From Linepithema humile (Eukaryota > Arthropoda > Insecta > Hymenoptera > Formicidae): a DNA stretch of 64,000 nucleotides. Below the pieces are notes generated by a model. That model did not search any database and was not told the DNA's origin. It saw only the letters and a program-made list of their open reading frames with translations. Within the stretch, counting starts at the first letter, position 1, and each line of letters starts with the position of its first letter. The position numbers were made by a program, and so were the translations under genes. Below, piece by piece: positions 48,901 through 63,375 of this stretch. Location: NCBI RefSeq assembly GCF_040581485.1, contig NC_090133.1, forward strand, positions 25,074,139-25,138,138, read 5' to 3'.

Positions 48901-51900
48901 TATCAACGGATAGATGACATTTTTGTAATAAATTGCTTGCCACGATGTAAGGAACGATTACATAAAGTGTCTACTTCTTATATCATAATCGTTGTGGCGG
49001 ATAATTCATTTTTATCAATTGTTTTTAATGGGCAATAATAGTCAATAATTCCGAATATATCTTGATTAAGATTATATCTGACTCTTCCTCTATTTCACGT
49101 TAATACGCAATAAATGCGATCGATAGAAACGCTATGTTTGGATTCTGTCGCGTTTGTCTTTCTTGTTGTAAAACATTCCATAGATATTCGCAATAAAATA
49201 GTTTTCCCTGAAGTAACGACTAGTTTCAATTTGAAAGACAAATACAAAGCGGCATACAAATAGACAGACACACACAGACACAGGCTAGTCTACCGCTACG
49301 AACAATGATGACATAACAGACCCAAATAACGCGGGCAATTAGGTAATCAGACTCAACAAAAAGGTAAACCGATTGAAGGGTTTATTACGCGTAATAGAGT
49401 TAAACTATGAATTGCAAGCACGCGAAAGAGTTATATTAAAAGTAAGATAGAAGCTTTTGTTCAGAGAGAAATATTTATAACAATACGTGTTGTATTATGG
49501 TAATATTGTGGTATAGATAAATAAAATAATTTCACAGTGTTTGTTAATAGTATCAAGTAAATATAATATTGTAAATATTAATGTTCTGGTGCAGCAATTC
49601 ACATAAAATTGCATATGTGTATTTTATTTTAATATACCTTAAAATAAGATATAGTTCATTGATTCTTATATTTTATTATTTATTATTTTTTCTTAGAGAA
49701 CTATTTTTCTATTAATTATAATTTTATGTTATATGTGCATTTGAACAAATACATGTGCTATGGAATAATAATCTATGTTTTTTGTTCAGAATAAACCAAT
49801 TAGATTACTCCAAAATGTATACTCACAAGGCATTGTAAATGCAATAATCGATTCGATCGATTCAAACAGATAAACCGTTACTATATGCTAAACTAACCAC
49901 AAAATAACTTTAGCTATTATCCAAATTCAATTGCTGTTGATAACAACATGTTCATGTTGGATTTTTAGATTTCTAAAATTCTAAAAACTACTCCGGGATT
50001 TTTCTATTAAAAATTGGATTAAAAAATAACGATCTTCGATTTCCATCAAATTTAAAATAAAATCTAGGTAGAAATGTCAAATTTTCCATACAGTCTATTA
50101 ATGTTTTAGAAACTTGATGTTCGTTATTGAAACATACACAAATCACTTTCATTCATATAAAATATCGATGAAATAAAACAATGCAACGACGAGCCGTAAC
50201 GAACCCTTCAATTCTGTCAAAAACTTATCCCAATCCTACAATTACGATGAAGCAGAACTTATGTCATTCGCGCGTTACAAAATCAGACTCGCGGAAGACG
50301 AGGGGGGGGGAAACAGAGAAAAGAGGAAGGAGTTGCTCTCTCACTCGCTTCCTCTCGATAGCACAACGAATATCTGTTACTACGCGACCTGCACAACGAT
50401 ATCACAGGGTACGCTATCGCACGTATAGGTCGAGTGTCTGTACAGACACTACACGTTCTCAAACTAACATGACCATACCACACGGGGGTAGAACGTCGAC
50501 TAACCCCGAAACCGAGACTGATCGATCGCTCAATAATTGCGGAGTGTTACGCGTTTCGTCCACGAAAATCAACTCAAAGTCATTTCTCGTTAATATACTG
50601 TTCTCGTCTCAGAGTCGGACTTACTACATAGATCTTTTCATCCTCTTATAGGATGCTCCATATAAAAAAATTTGATTGCGTATGTTAGTAAATATTAAAA
50701 ATTAAAAAATTATTTAAAACAAATTTATTTAAAGAAAAAGTGGATTTAGATATTCTCGGTTCTTTTCAAAGTGCTGCAATCCTGCAATATTTCCTCTATT
50801 TTTTTGTTTTTCACGCACGTGGGACAAATTTTTGAAATATTCTGTACACGTTTGGCCTTATCGTTGATAGAAATAGCTCTCAATATTTTACGATCGTCGC
50901 TGTGATGTTATATAAGAAAACGGTTACTACACTCAAGGATATGCAAAGAAATATCTTCTTTTAATACGAGAGTATGAGCTATTTTTAATTCAAAAAATTG
51001 CGGAAACCATAAAGCCATTAACTGCGATAAAAAGCGACGTACTGTTATTTTATGAACTATCTCGTTTTTATTTGTTTTTTTTTACGCAGTGTTTTCATGC
51101 AGTACGGTACGTTTATTCGAAGCTGTCGAATTCTTTAGTTTTGTCAAATACCAGCTGTCGCGGCTGAGCAAACGTATTGTTTATTATATTTGAATCAACA
51201 TTCTGATATTTTGATACGCATATACACTTTTATGACTTACTTTTATGAGAAGAATCCGTGACAAACGATGAAATGTTTTTACACAACGACGTGACGACCA
51301 ATGACGACAGGAATTCTTCGGTTTGAAATTACAGCAAGCGTGTTCAGAAATCCAATACTTCGATTTTCCGATTATATTAGCATATTATATTTGCACTGAA
51401 AATGCACTGATACGATCCGGCACGACAATCACTTCTCGTGATCACGACTTGTCGCTGCCGGCACATACGGCTCAGTTTTGCAACAAATAATCCGTGATAA
51501 ACGTGAAAGAATTTTCACTCAATGCTACGGATGTCACGATTATTGAGAACGATATCAATTTTTGCGATCTGCAATTATAGCGCGTTTGGAAATCCGACGA
51601 TACGAACTACCTAACCTAATACGACGATCAGTTCGTACTTGATTCGCGACTACCGGCATTAATATGTATACCACAACTCAATTTTGCAACAAAAATCCGC
51701 GGAAACATCTTTACACGACAATGACATGGCAATTACTGGCGACGGTAGTACCAACTTCTCACGATTTAGTCATACCGCGTTTGGAAATACGACTTTTTAA
51801 TGATGATATTGATGCATTCTACTGAAAAAGTATACTAACTGGAACGACAATTACTCGGTATTCGATTTGCCACTGTCAGCATTAATGTACGATTCACTTT

Positions 51901-52083
51901 TATTCGTTCATTTTACGACAAAAATTGACGAGACAAACGCACCGACGTTTTGACGTGACAATAACACGACGATTAATGGCGGCACCATCGCGTCGGCAGC
52001 TTCGCGTAGCTTGAACTTGCAGCAAGAGCGGCAAATCCGACTGTCCGAGACTTAATTGAATATATTGAATGATGCGATTTGAT
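45901..52083. other. 3' part of the 11.6 kb CASK kinase intron
   Basis: Mostly AT-rich. A GC-richer patch with a G-run lies at 50181-50640, and the tandem array at 51250-52060. An open frame of 156 codons on the plus strand over the GC-rich patch is Arg/Thr/Ser-rich and looks spurious. No further exon was found. Confidence 0.5.
51250..52060. repeat. Degenerate tandem array, four units of about 200-240 bp
   Basis: Four diverged copies can be followed by shared landmarks. The segment like CAACAAAAATCCGNG(G/A)NAAAC appears near 51252, 51482, 51689 and 51918. The segment like AGCGCGTTTGGAAATCCGAC appears near 51335, 51577, 51775 and 52018. Between them are GTGACGACNAATGACGAC-like blocks and ACGACAATNACTNG-like blocks. 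The array lies directly downstream (minus strand) of the stop codon at 52084, so it may be part of a 3' UTR. No coding potential is seen. Origin unknown: an old satellite or a decayed mobile element are both possible. Confidence 0.65.
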
Positions 52084-52235
52084 TTATATTTCTACCCCCG
52101 TTTGTGGTATATAATCAATTGTAGATGTGGCAGGCATGTGGATACCGATATTGTCCTCCGTGTCGCTCACTAGCGAATCCTCGGCGTCGGTCAGGTCCTC
52201 GAAAGGGAAATTGCAGCTCGGGGAGGAGATCAGGC
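52084..52235 (-). CDS. Unassigned terminal exon with stop codon; acidic C-terminus
   Basis: Reverse-strand exon beginning at acceptor CGATAG (52236-52237 is the AG) and ending at TAA 52084-52086. It reads GLISSPSCNFPFEDLTDAED, SLVSDTEDNIGIHMPATSTI and DYIPQTGVEI. The tail is acidic, carries a YIPQ tetrapeptide (fits YxxQ, the STAT-docking pattern of gp130-type receptors) and ends in GVEI, which could act as a PDZ ligand. Both motif readings are weak because such short patterns occur by chance. It is in frame with 53331-53402 and also phase-compatible with CASK 57527-57702. It may be an alternative CASK 3' exon or the end of a nested gene. A degenerate tandem array lies directly downstream of the stop. 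Confidence 0.5.
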
Positions 52236-53021
52236 CTATCGAAAGAACACAGAAAGAAAGGAGAAGCATTGTTATCGTCACGATAATTTGCGACTTGCTA
52301 ATGCTTCATGGACGATAAAATGCTTATCATCAACGCCGTTATCCGTAGAGGAAGACAGACCTGTGGCTGTTGGGTGAGTCGTTGCTTTTATCAAAGAGTT
52401 GAACTCGCGCAGATCAAAGATTGATCGGCCCGAGGAGCCGGCTTACTCGACTTTTGACACGATTTTCTGGTGGTGTGTGTGCGTCTATTGGTATGTAAAA
52501 TGTTGAGCATGTTGAGCGTACCTGCGCGATCGTCTGTATGCGTTTACTTGTATCGTACGGTAAAGAATAATTTGCATATGACCCTGTTAGTATAAAGCCT
52601 GTCGAATTCGCTTGCTTTAATCCGTTCGTTCCGTAATCTTACATAATAGAATAGATTTTTTTTTTTAGATATTCTCGTTTTACCGCCTGTATTTTCGCTG
52701 AAAAAAATTTTACTGCGATTTATCCTAGCATAGAAAAATATCTGCTACAGGAATTTGAATAATAATAAATAATTTAAACAATGATAATGAAAAATCTCCT
52801 GCATCAGTCGTACATATACAATTATCGTTCTTTTAGCATGGACAAATGATCAGTGACGATATACACACAAAATTGCAGTTCATTTCATGTCTAAATACAT
52901 GTATTGCTGAAGAATTACTTATAAAATCCGCGTCAGTTTAATCATAAGCATAATAATAAATATTACATGTGATCTGAGAATAACATCCTTTAATAAATTT
53001 GAAAACCAGATACATCCGAAG

Positions 53022-53029
53022 GTATATAC

Positions 53030-53068
<39 letters not shown>
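53022..53068. repeat. (TA)n microsatellite
   Basis: Long alternating TA run, nearly pure over about 30 nt with an interrupted start. It lies between the two unassigned exons at 52084-52235 and 53331-53402. Confidence 0.9.
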
Positions 53069-53073
<5 letters not shown>

Positions 53074-53330
53074 TATTAGCCAAGTCGTATTAATGAATTA
53101 GCCAAAGTAAACATCCGAACGCATAAAGCAAGCAAGCAAGCAGTGGCAGCTTCTAGAGTACAGTGACGTGATAGTGATAGTGATAGAGGAATACACGGAA
53201 TAGGTTGAAATGTGACATATTACAATATGTGTGGATGTGGTAAGTGTGGATGGTGTATATGTAATATATATATGGCGTGATGAGACAAGGCTCCTGCGGA
53301 AGTAATGATTAAACGTTAGGTCAGGCTTAC

Positions 53331-53402
53331 CCTCGCTGTCGGCCTTCAAGTAGAGCTGCCCCTTTGGGCTCAGACACTGCCGATACTCGGTCGTGTAACA
53401 TG
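53331..53402 (-). CDS. Unassigned internal exon in a CASK kinase intron
   Basis: Reverse-strand exon of 72 nt with acceptor AATACAG and donor G|GTAAGCC. It reads CYTTEYRQCLSPKGQLYLKA then DSE, with split codons at both ends (phase 1 in, phase 1 out). It joins 52084-52235 by completing a Gly codon. The entry phase matches the CASK exon 57527-57702 (codon G|CA, Ala), so it could be an alternative CASK exon. A symmetric phase-1 exon could even be inserted in frame between 57527-57702 and 45725-45900. It could equally belong to an unrecognised nested gene whose upstream exons I did not find. I recognise no family. The open frame, protein-like composition and clean splice sites support a real exon. 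Confidence 0.5.
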
Positions 53403-56400
53403 CTGTATTCATTCAAACGAAATTTCAAGTTATCAGTGTGTAATCAGACGACGCGCTGTTTTCGCGCTTTTGTCGCTGCCTAATGTAGTTCGCGGGAAAT
53501 TCATTTATAATAAAAACTCAGTACTCATTAGTATTCATTTTCTCGTTACTCTCTGCGAGACAATCTCTCTCTCGCGCGCACGAATTTACGCGATAAGCGC
53601 GTATAGAGTTGTGAAACAAATATTTGCTTCGCGAGAAATCAGTGTGACGGAGCGTTAAAAGAGACGTTGCACGGCAATGTTGTGCGACGTTATCGGAAAC
53701 TTCTTGTTTAAAGTGATTCGTAATCCCGGCAGCGAAAGCTGAACGTTTGCGGAACTCGTATGTAAAAAGTTGCGCGTCCCAGTTTACACGGTTTTCCAGT
53801 CGACGTCTGGCCTATATTTGGAACTGGCCGTCAGTCTACTCTCAGAATGCCAAATTAGTTTCGAACTGGGAAGAGCAGAAGCGATAGCCATGGAGTTAGA
53901 GGGGATTAATATCTGACTCGGTATAATAGCGTAACGCGCTTCAGCAGGATGAGGAGGCAATTAACCCTAGCTCCTAAAGTTGTTCTTATCAGTATTAAAT
54001 TCTACTACTGATTGCCGAAAACCTTCTCTCCTGCATCTCATTCTACGAAGGTGTATATGTTTAGCGAGTATCGCCATGTACCGTTTTTGTGGCAACACTT
54101 CGCGCGATTCATTAAGCCGTTTACTTAATGCGGATGAGATTATCGCATAGTACCATTATATTGTTACCCACGTTTTCAATATTTTATTAATAACGCGTGC
54201 TTAAACAAGATTGTATTGTTAATTAAATATTAATCAAACATATAAAACGAACAGAACAAAAGTAGAAGACGCAACCGATAACGTGTGTTTTATCAACAGC
54301 TCTTAACGCGCTACGATAATGCGATCGTTTCAATATCATATAACGTAATTATCAATATTAATATAAATATCATAGTAATGCGAGATGATGAAAGAAATTC
54401 GCATCGTAATTGAAAGACGCTCTTTTAATATCGCATGGCTATAGATGGAATTGGTTTAAAGAAACAACGACGATAATTGCGCTAATTACGCAAAGAAAAT
54501 TTCAAATCAGTCCAAAATGTAGCAGTACGTCAATAAAACGATACTAAAACAAATGTCGCTAATACAACAAGAGCGGCTACTTACTATAGACCATGCGATA
54601 TCGAAGCAGCGAAAGATCATAAAAAAAATGCATAGACATCGATCGATTGAGAATCAGAAAAGAGAGCATCACGATTGTTATAGGGGAGAAATCCGATAAA
54701 AGCCGTTGCATTCTGCACATTGAACACCGAGAAATTTTTTGAATGTGATTTGCCAATCATCGACCAAGCCAACCAATAATCGCAGAGTAGGGCATTCAAA
54801 AGAGAAATACAAAAACACCGAGTGTCTTTGAAGTGACGCTTGATGAGAGCCAGGAACACATCGTATCGGTATTAAAAAAAAAAAAAAGAGGAAAAAAAAA
54901 TAGAAAAAAGAAATTTGAATTACAAATTCTGAGAAGGCAATATTCAATGCGCTTTTGATCAAGCTTTTTGTTCTTATCTGGTCACATTCACTTGTGAGAA
55001 TTATTATTGTCATATTTCCATTAGAATAATATACCCCGCAATATTTGAGAAAAATCTTTCCCATGAGACGAACGGCATAATTTATTCCGCGAGAACTTAA
55101 TCACCTTTATCCACAGACGCGGCGGCATACACCTTTAGCAATAATTCTGTATCCCTGTGGACACGCTCAGTGTCGCTTCTTGTCGCTGAATATTTCACAG
55201 CTCTCTTTCTTTAGTGTCATACTCGAAAAGAAGGTAGCACCACTAAACGACATTCATTGAACTAGCTGTCATGATGTTAAATGTCGACGAGCGTTAACGA
55301 TTAATTTATTCGGATATAAGGATGTCACATATGAATTATTAATTGAGAAGAAGCATAAATAACTTTTAAAAAACATGTCGTGTTTCTCATAACGCGATAA
55401 AACTAAACACATGCTGCATCAATAAATTTTTTGTTCAGAGTTATTGGCAAACACGTTACTATATCGGACTTTTGAGCTAACATTGTTCTCGTGATAAGGC
55501 TCGATCTTTTATAATCCATTAACCTTCAAAAAATGCAAAAGCTCACCACGTTGCCACAAGAAAAACAGTAGAAGCACATATATACATGGCATATTTATAA
55601 AAAATATATTCAACTATTATGTCCGAAATGTATTCCATTATTTTATACATAACACATTCGTTTAACTAGATTTAGAAATGTCGAAAATATCGAAAAACCA
55701 TACATATACATATTTTATCTTCTCTCAGTTTTTCCCGGTTTGCACAATAGCTTTTTCCGTGCGTTTAAATTTATTATAGAAAGAATAAATAAATAATAAT
55801 TCACTGTCTTTTACCAAATTAATTCTGAATAAATTAACAATAAATTATTAAATATATGATATATGATTTGTTCAACAGCTTAATTGCAAATAATTCGAAA
55901 TATAATTTCACGTTCACAGTTGACGAATAATGTGGTATGCAAAATTTAATTTATCTTTAGATTAGCGAATTTAATTAATGCTTTAAAGGAGTCTGAGTAA
56001 TTAAAGTAAAATTAACATAGAATACGTAATGAAAATGCGTAATATGCAGTTATTTATCAACAAATAACTATACGATAAATGCATATGAGCATTGAATAGT
56101 GCCTCTCAGGTAGTTTGCACAGACAAAATAAGCATATAATTACGCGTAAGTATATTTTATATGTTAGCATATGTTTTAACATAAATATAAAAGCAGCGTC
56201 GGCGCCAGTTGACAATGGATTTTTGGAGAAACTTTTTCGTTTACATCCATCCATTCTCGTAAAATACCAGAACTTGGCGTTTAAATATACTTGCGCTATT
56301 TATAAACCGTTTCATTAAATAACATCTTGCTCTATTATAAGTGATAACAAGTCGTATTCTCCTCTGCGAAAAAATCATTAATCATGAGAAAGTGACAGTT

Positions 56401-57526
56401 TGTGTATTTACTTTGTACTTTTCTTATTGTATCGTTCATAATAATCTCGCTCTTGCCCTACTTTCGTCTAGCGCCGACTCCACTTAAAAACATTATGAAA
56501 AATTTAGTATTCTTAATACCGTCGCGCTAAAAGCAGCACAACGTCAGCTCTTGTGAACTATGTCACGGAATAGCAAAGAACACAGAGTGGTTGAAGAATT
56601 TGCATGCCTTCGGAATAAATTCTCTTTTTTGCGATTCAACGACTGTATATTTCAGTTGAAGTTGAGCAAGATGTTTTCGTTACCGTGATTTCATCGATAT
56701 ACCCCCAACGTGTTACTTGAAATAACAGAAAATGTTGAATCGCTCACATTAGAAACATAATAATTTTCCTAACTGTGAGAGTATTTTGAAATTTTCCGTA
56801 CGCGATTTTGTTAAAATTTATAGTTAACTTCTTTCAACTATATCGGTATTAAACTAAACGTAATATTTATCATGTTATTTCCATTAATGAGAAAACTTTA
56901 GCGCAGTATATGATATTTAAACACTTCTCAAACATTTGCGGTAGTTCTCGGTGTAAGAAACAGATCCGATATTTGCATAGAAATAGAAATTTGTGGATGC
57001 AACCGATATTAACCAGTCCTTCGCGTCCGATTAAAGCAAATAGGATAACTAATGCATAGAAAAGAGTAAGGATAAAAAAATAGAAAGAAAAAATTTATGT
57101 TAATTCATGTGCACACTATACAGTTGACAGATATGTTATCAAAATTATGCTCTAATAATTTTTTGCTTATGTTCGATATGTTGACGTAAAAATCTCTCGA
57201 CTTTCCAATAATTTCCTATTATAATTTCGTTTACTATCAATTTTTCTTTATATTGGCATGTCTTCTAATTTGATTAAATTTAACAGGTACATATATTTAA
57301 TAATCACTGCTCCATATCATACTGTTTTTCAAATTTATGGACTTTTATGTAATAATGACTATGTGGCATGAAATTGGTGAGTTGAAAGAAGATCATTAAT
57401 AATAGCAGAGTCGGCTATCCCAGAGCTGACGTCGCACGGCTTTCGTGGTAAATCTTTATACAAAATGCCATGTAAAATAGACCATGGAAAGAAAATTAAA
57501 TGAATTAGAAGGTGGTATGAACGTAC
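53403..57526. other. 5' part of the 11.6 kb CASK kinase intron
   Basis: I looked here for upstream exons that would make 53331-53402 part of a nested gene and found none with convincing splice sites and protein likeness. Open frames at 54617-55064 are probably chance. A GC-richer patch lies at about 53650-53950. Confidence 0.5.
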
Positions 57527-57702
57527 CAACGCCATTAGACTGCGAGGTCGGGAGTTGCACGGCGACGCCGAAGCCGCGCAGCTTCACCGGGGCGGAATTT
57601 TCCTTGCCAGCTAGAAGGGCGCACTGCGGCTTCAGGTCACGATGAATAATGTCGTTCTCGTGGCAGTAACGCAACGCTTCGAGGATCTGTCGCATGTAGT
57701 GA
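57527..57702 (-). CDS. CASK: CASK exon: catalytic loop and GFG (DFG-equivalent) motif
   Basis: Reverse-strand exon with acceptor TTTACAG and donor G|GTACGT. It contains [20 protein letters not shown], then [20 protein letters not shown], then [18 protein letters not shown]. The catalytic-loop HRD is present, but the canonical metal-binding Asn after HRDLKP is replaced by Cys. The DFG motif is GFG, the same two changes that define CASK as an atypical, magnesium-independent kinase. ENSAPVKL is a strong CASK signature. The exon stops inside the activation segment after a phase-1 base. It can splice in frame to 45725-45900 and is also phase-compatible with the unexplained exons at 53331-53402 and 52084-52235. 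Confidence 0.96.
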
Positions 57703-59455
57703 CTGTAAAAGAAAGTGCAGTTTTCTTAGGCGCCGGCGCTTGCACCTGCATGTCACGAGAGTACGCCCTTAGCTAAGAACAATAGGGAAGGCAGTACGGG
57801 ACACAAGTATTCACGGCACAAAGAGTAAGCTCTTTCTGAGAATTTAAATAGAGCGATTAAAGTACGTCTCGTTACGTCACGTAATGATTTTACACCGCAC
57901 AGTTCTTAAATATTCTAGCGGCCAAGAGGTAGAGAATTACGGAACAATAAACGACAATTTAAACTTGAAAATGGTCCGCTAAAAAAATAAAAATAATTAT
58001 AAATTTTTGGAATAATATTTTATTTAATTGTATTTCTAACTTATTGTAGGAAGTATCATCAAACAAAGGCAGTCGTAAACATATTGTTGAAATTTATATG
58101 TAATAATTAACGCGATCTCTGACATTTCCTTCTTATTAGTAAATGTATTTTGAAATAATGCTTTTCATGCAGTTGTATGTAGTATAAAATCCTGGCTAGT
58201 TAACTCTTGACATTTTCATGTATTTTTTACAATATGCAAAAAAATGTAGTCTAATAAAAACAAGCTATTGACAACATAGCACAAACAGGAGAGGAGCACA
58301 AGAGTAGAGGAAAAATATCAAACACCGCATAAACAAGAACGATGCAGTTATTTACTATGTATTCGTAGCACTTTTATATGAATCAAAGTAGACTCTGGAT
58401 ATGATCTTTCAAGCGAGTCGCACTGCATGGTACATACAGTGAATACATGATGTTCATGCATTTGGCATGCGATATTAGCGGTGAAATATCTTTGATGCTG
58501 AGGAATGAAATATAAGACGAAAAAGCGTGTTTCAAGACACAAAAGAACGTCAAAATTTGAGAGGAATTCATGTCGGATTACACGCGTGTATTTTTCAATA
58601 TATTTAAACGTTGTAAGTCAAGCGATTAGCAACTTGTATATTCTTGAATACTTCAACTTTAGAATCAGGCATTATTTCAAGAGTTATTTCATATTAGCCA
58701 AGTTATTCTTATATTAACTTATAATTCTTCTTCGCAGCATCAAAGATATAACGGTGCATTTGTGAGGAGTTTTAATAGGATCCTTCCGAGGTGAAGACTG
58801 CCGCTAGTTCAAGCGTGACATAAACGAGTATAGCGAATGTAATGGATCGCAGTCAAGGATTTATCGAGACAGGGATTTATTACGCTCGAGGGAGACTCTC
58901 CCGAGAGAATCCGTTTGCATTATATCGAGGTGTAACATACAGACGGTAATCACGTTTCAGTAGAAGCTCGAAGCGACTCAAAGAAGGCAATTAATTTATT
59001 AAATTTCTCTCATTGCATTTTAATAAAATAGAAAAGAGATTCTTTTAAAATTCTCATTAAAGATATATCAAAAATAGATAATGTGGAAAATAAGAATGAT
59101 ACTAGAACTCTTTTTTTTTTAATCTAAATCTACATGATCCTTCTTTCAATTATTTAAAAAAATATATATAATAAACTCCATATATTTATTTTATACAAAC
59201 TATGTATAAAATAAATGTAATACGATTAATATTGATATCAAGGTTGTTGAAACATTTAAGACGAAATAATATAGAATGTTGCAATGCGTGTTCCTGCGGC
59301 ATGATGCCAGCGCATCATGCTACATCCGAAGTAAGCGATGCTGGGCTTAGCTTCAGGAGATAATGTTTAAATGGATGTACTGTCTACAGACTGGATTCAC
59401 GATGTGTTCGCGGTATGCTCTGTGCGCGGATGATAGATATAATGAATTTTCTTAC
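57703..59455. other. CASK intron
   Basis: AT-rich intron between the alpha-D exon and the catalytic-loop exon. No other feature recognised. Confidence 0.8.
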
Positions 59456-59533
59456 CTCGCAACTGCCTCGCTGTATACGAATCCAGCAGTTGCTCGTCTT
59501 ACAACCTCGAAGCACAAATCAGAGCCATCCATG
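59456..59533 (-). CDS. CASK: CASK exon: kinase alpha-D region
   Basis: Reverse-strand exon with acceptor TTTCAG and donor AG|GTAAG. It reads [19 protein letters not shown] then VYSEAVA and ends two bases into a Ser codon. The block matches the [22 protein letters not shown] region of vertebrate CASK, directly after the hinge. DLCFEIV is a good CASK signature compared with other CaM kinases. The 78 nt length fits both neighbouring exons in phase. Confidence 0.95.
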
Positions 59534-60507
59534 CTGAAAAAAAGACAAAATATTAAATTAGGAACAGATAATGTACGACTCGATAAAAATTTCTATTTTA
59601 ATTTATATGTTCTTTTTTAAATTAATTTTTGTTAATTATCTATTATCAATTATTTTATCAATATTATTATCTACTTGTACGATCATAATTTATATAAATT
59701 AAGTACGAAAAGATATAAAATTTAATACTCAATTAATTCACGGGAAATTTCGATGAAATATTATCAATAATTAAAAATTTCTTGTCGTGAAAGAAACAAT
59801 ATCTCGTTAAAATGAAGGAAGTAACGGAGCGTGCGCGTAGTTGGGTATTATATTATTTAAATAATCTCGTTAAAAACGCCTTGAGTACGAGGTCTATTAA
59901 AAACCGCAGCTATCTTATCCGATAGATTATTTCAAGAGCACCTCGGATATGTGTATCCAATTATAGAGCGAACTATAGTAGAACGTTATAATAGATAGCA
60001 AACAACTAAATGGAAAACGTGCCTTTCCCGAGTAAAGATTGAGCCGTTAAGGAAATGTCATGTATTTATTTTGTCGAGTCTTTCATTTTCGACAAATGTG
60101 AGGCTTTTCCATTTTCTGCATCGAAAGTATAACGTTCCACTAGCCTGAAGGTAATAATTATGCCAAGAAGACGAGAGTGTAGACTTGATGGCATATAAAG
60201 GACGAGATTGACGCTCTTCGTTTCAAAAGTCGTTTTTTCTAAAAAAAGACTAGCTTAAAGTTCACGATTGAAAGTATACAACTATAATTACTTGTGCTGC
60301 ACTTTTCACAGCTTTAATCTTACAAGATTTGAAAGTCCGATCTTAAAGCGAATAGATAAATATTAGATAAATAGACATATCTGTTAGAGATTTTATAAAT
60401 TCTCGTTTTTATAAATTCTAATATTAATGCGCAAAATAATAAAATACAGAAGGAATATATAACATATACTTGCCAAATATAAAATATGTTTGTTTTTGCA
60501 TACTTAC
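59534..60507. other. CASK intron
   Basis: AT-rich intron between in-phase CASK exons. No other feature recognised. Confidence 0.85.
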
Positions 60508-63262
<2,755 letters not shown>

Positions 63263-63375
63263 CCGCTGTGCTGAGCCCGGGACTAGAAGTGAACTTTGCC
63301 ACATCGACGATTTTTACGGCAAAAGTCTGCCCGGTATGACGGTGAATGCATTTCCGAACGACGCTGAATGGTCCC
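63263..63375 (-). CDS. CASK: CASK exon: kinase glycine-loop end and catalytic lysine (first CASK exon in window)
   Basis: Reverse-strand exon with acceptor TTGCAG and donor G|GTGAGT. It begins with the last base of a codon, then reads [31 protein letters not shown] and PGLSTA, ending one base into the next codon. This closely resembles residues around 20-55 of vertebrate CASK: the second half of the glycine-rich loop (GKGPFSVV) and the VAIK-type lysine (FAVKI). CASK is a membrane-associated guanylate kinase scaffold at synapses and epithelial junctions, with an N-terminal CaMK-like kinase domain. The exon or exons with the start codon and first part of the glycine loop lie past 64000. The 113 nt length and phases agree with the next exon at 60508-60613, completing a GAT (Asp) codon. 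Gene identity rests on continuous recognisable family sequence over nine exons. Confidence 0.95.

Noticed and set aside
50181..50651. 156-codon plus-strand frame in a CASK intron
   Set aside because: Thr/Arg/Ser-rich, no motif, antisense to CASK in a GC-rich patch.
54617..55064. Two overlapping minus-strand frames upstream of the unassigned exons
   Set aside because: Considered as missing upstream exons of a nested gene, but contain a translated T-run and no clear splice pairing.
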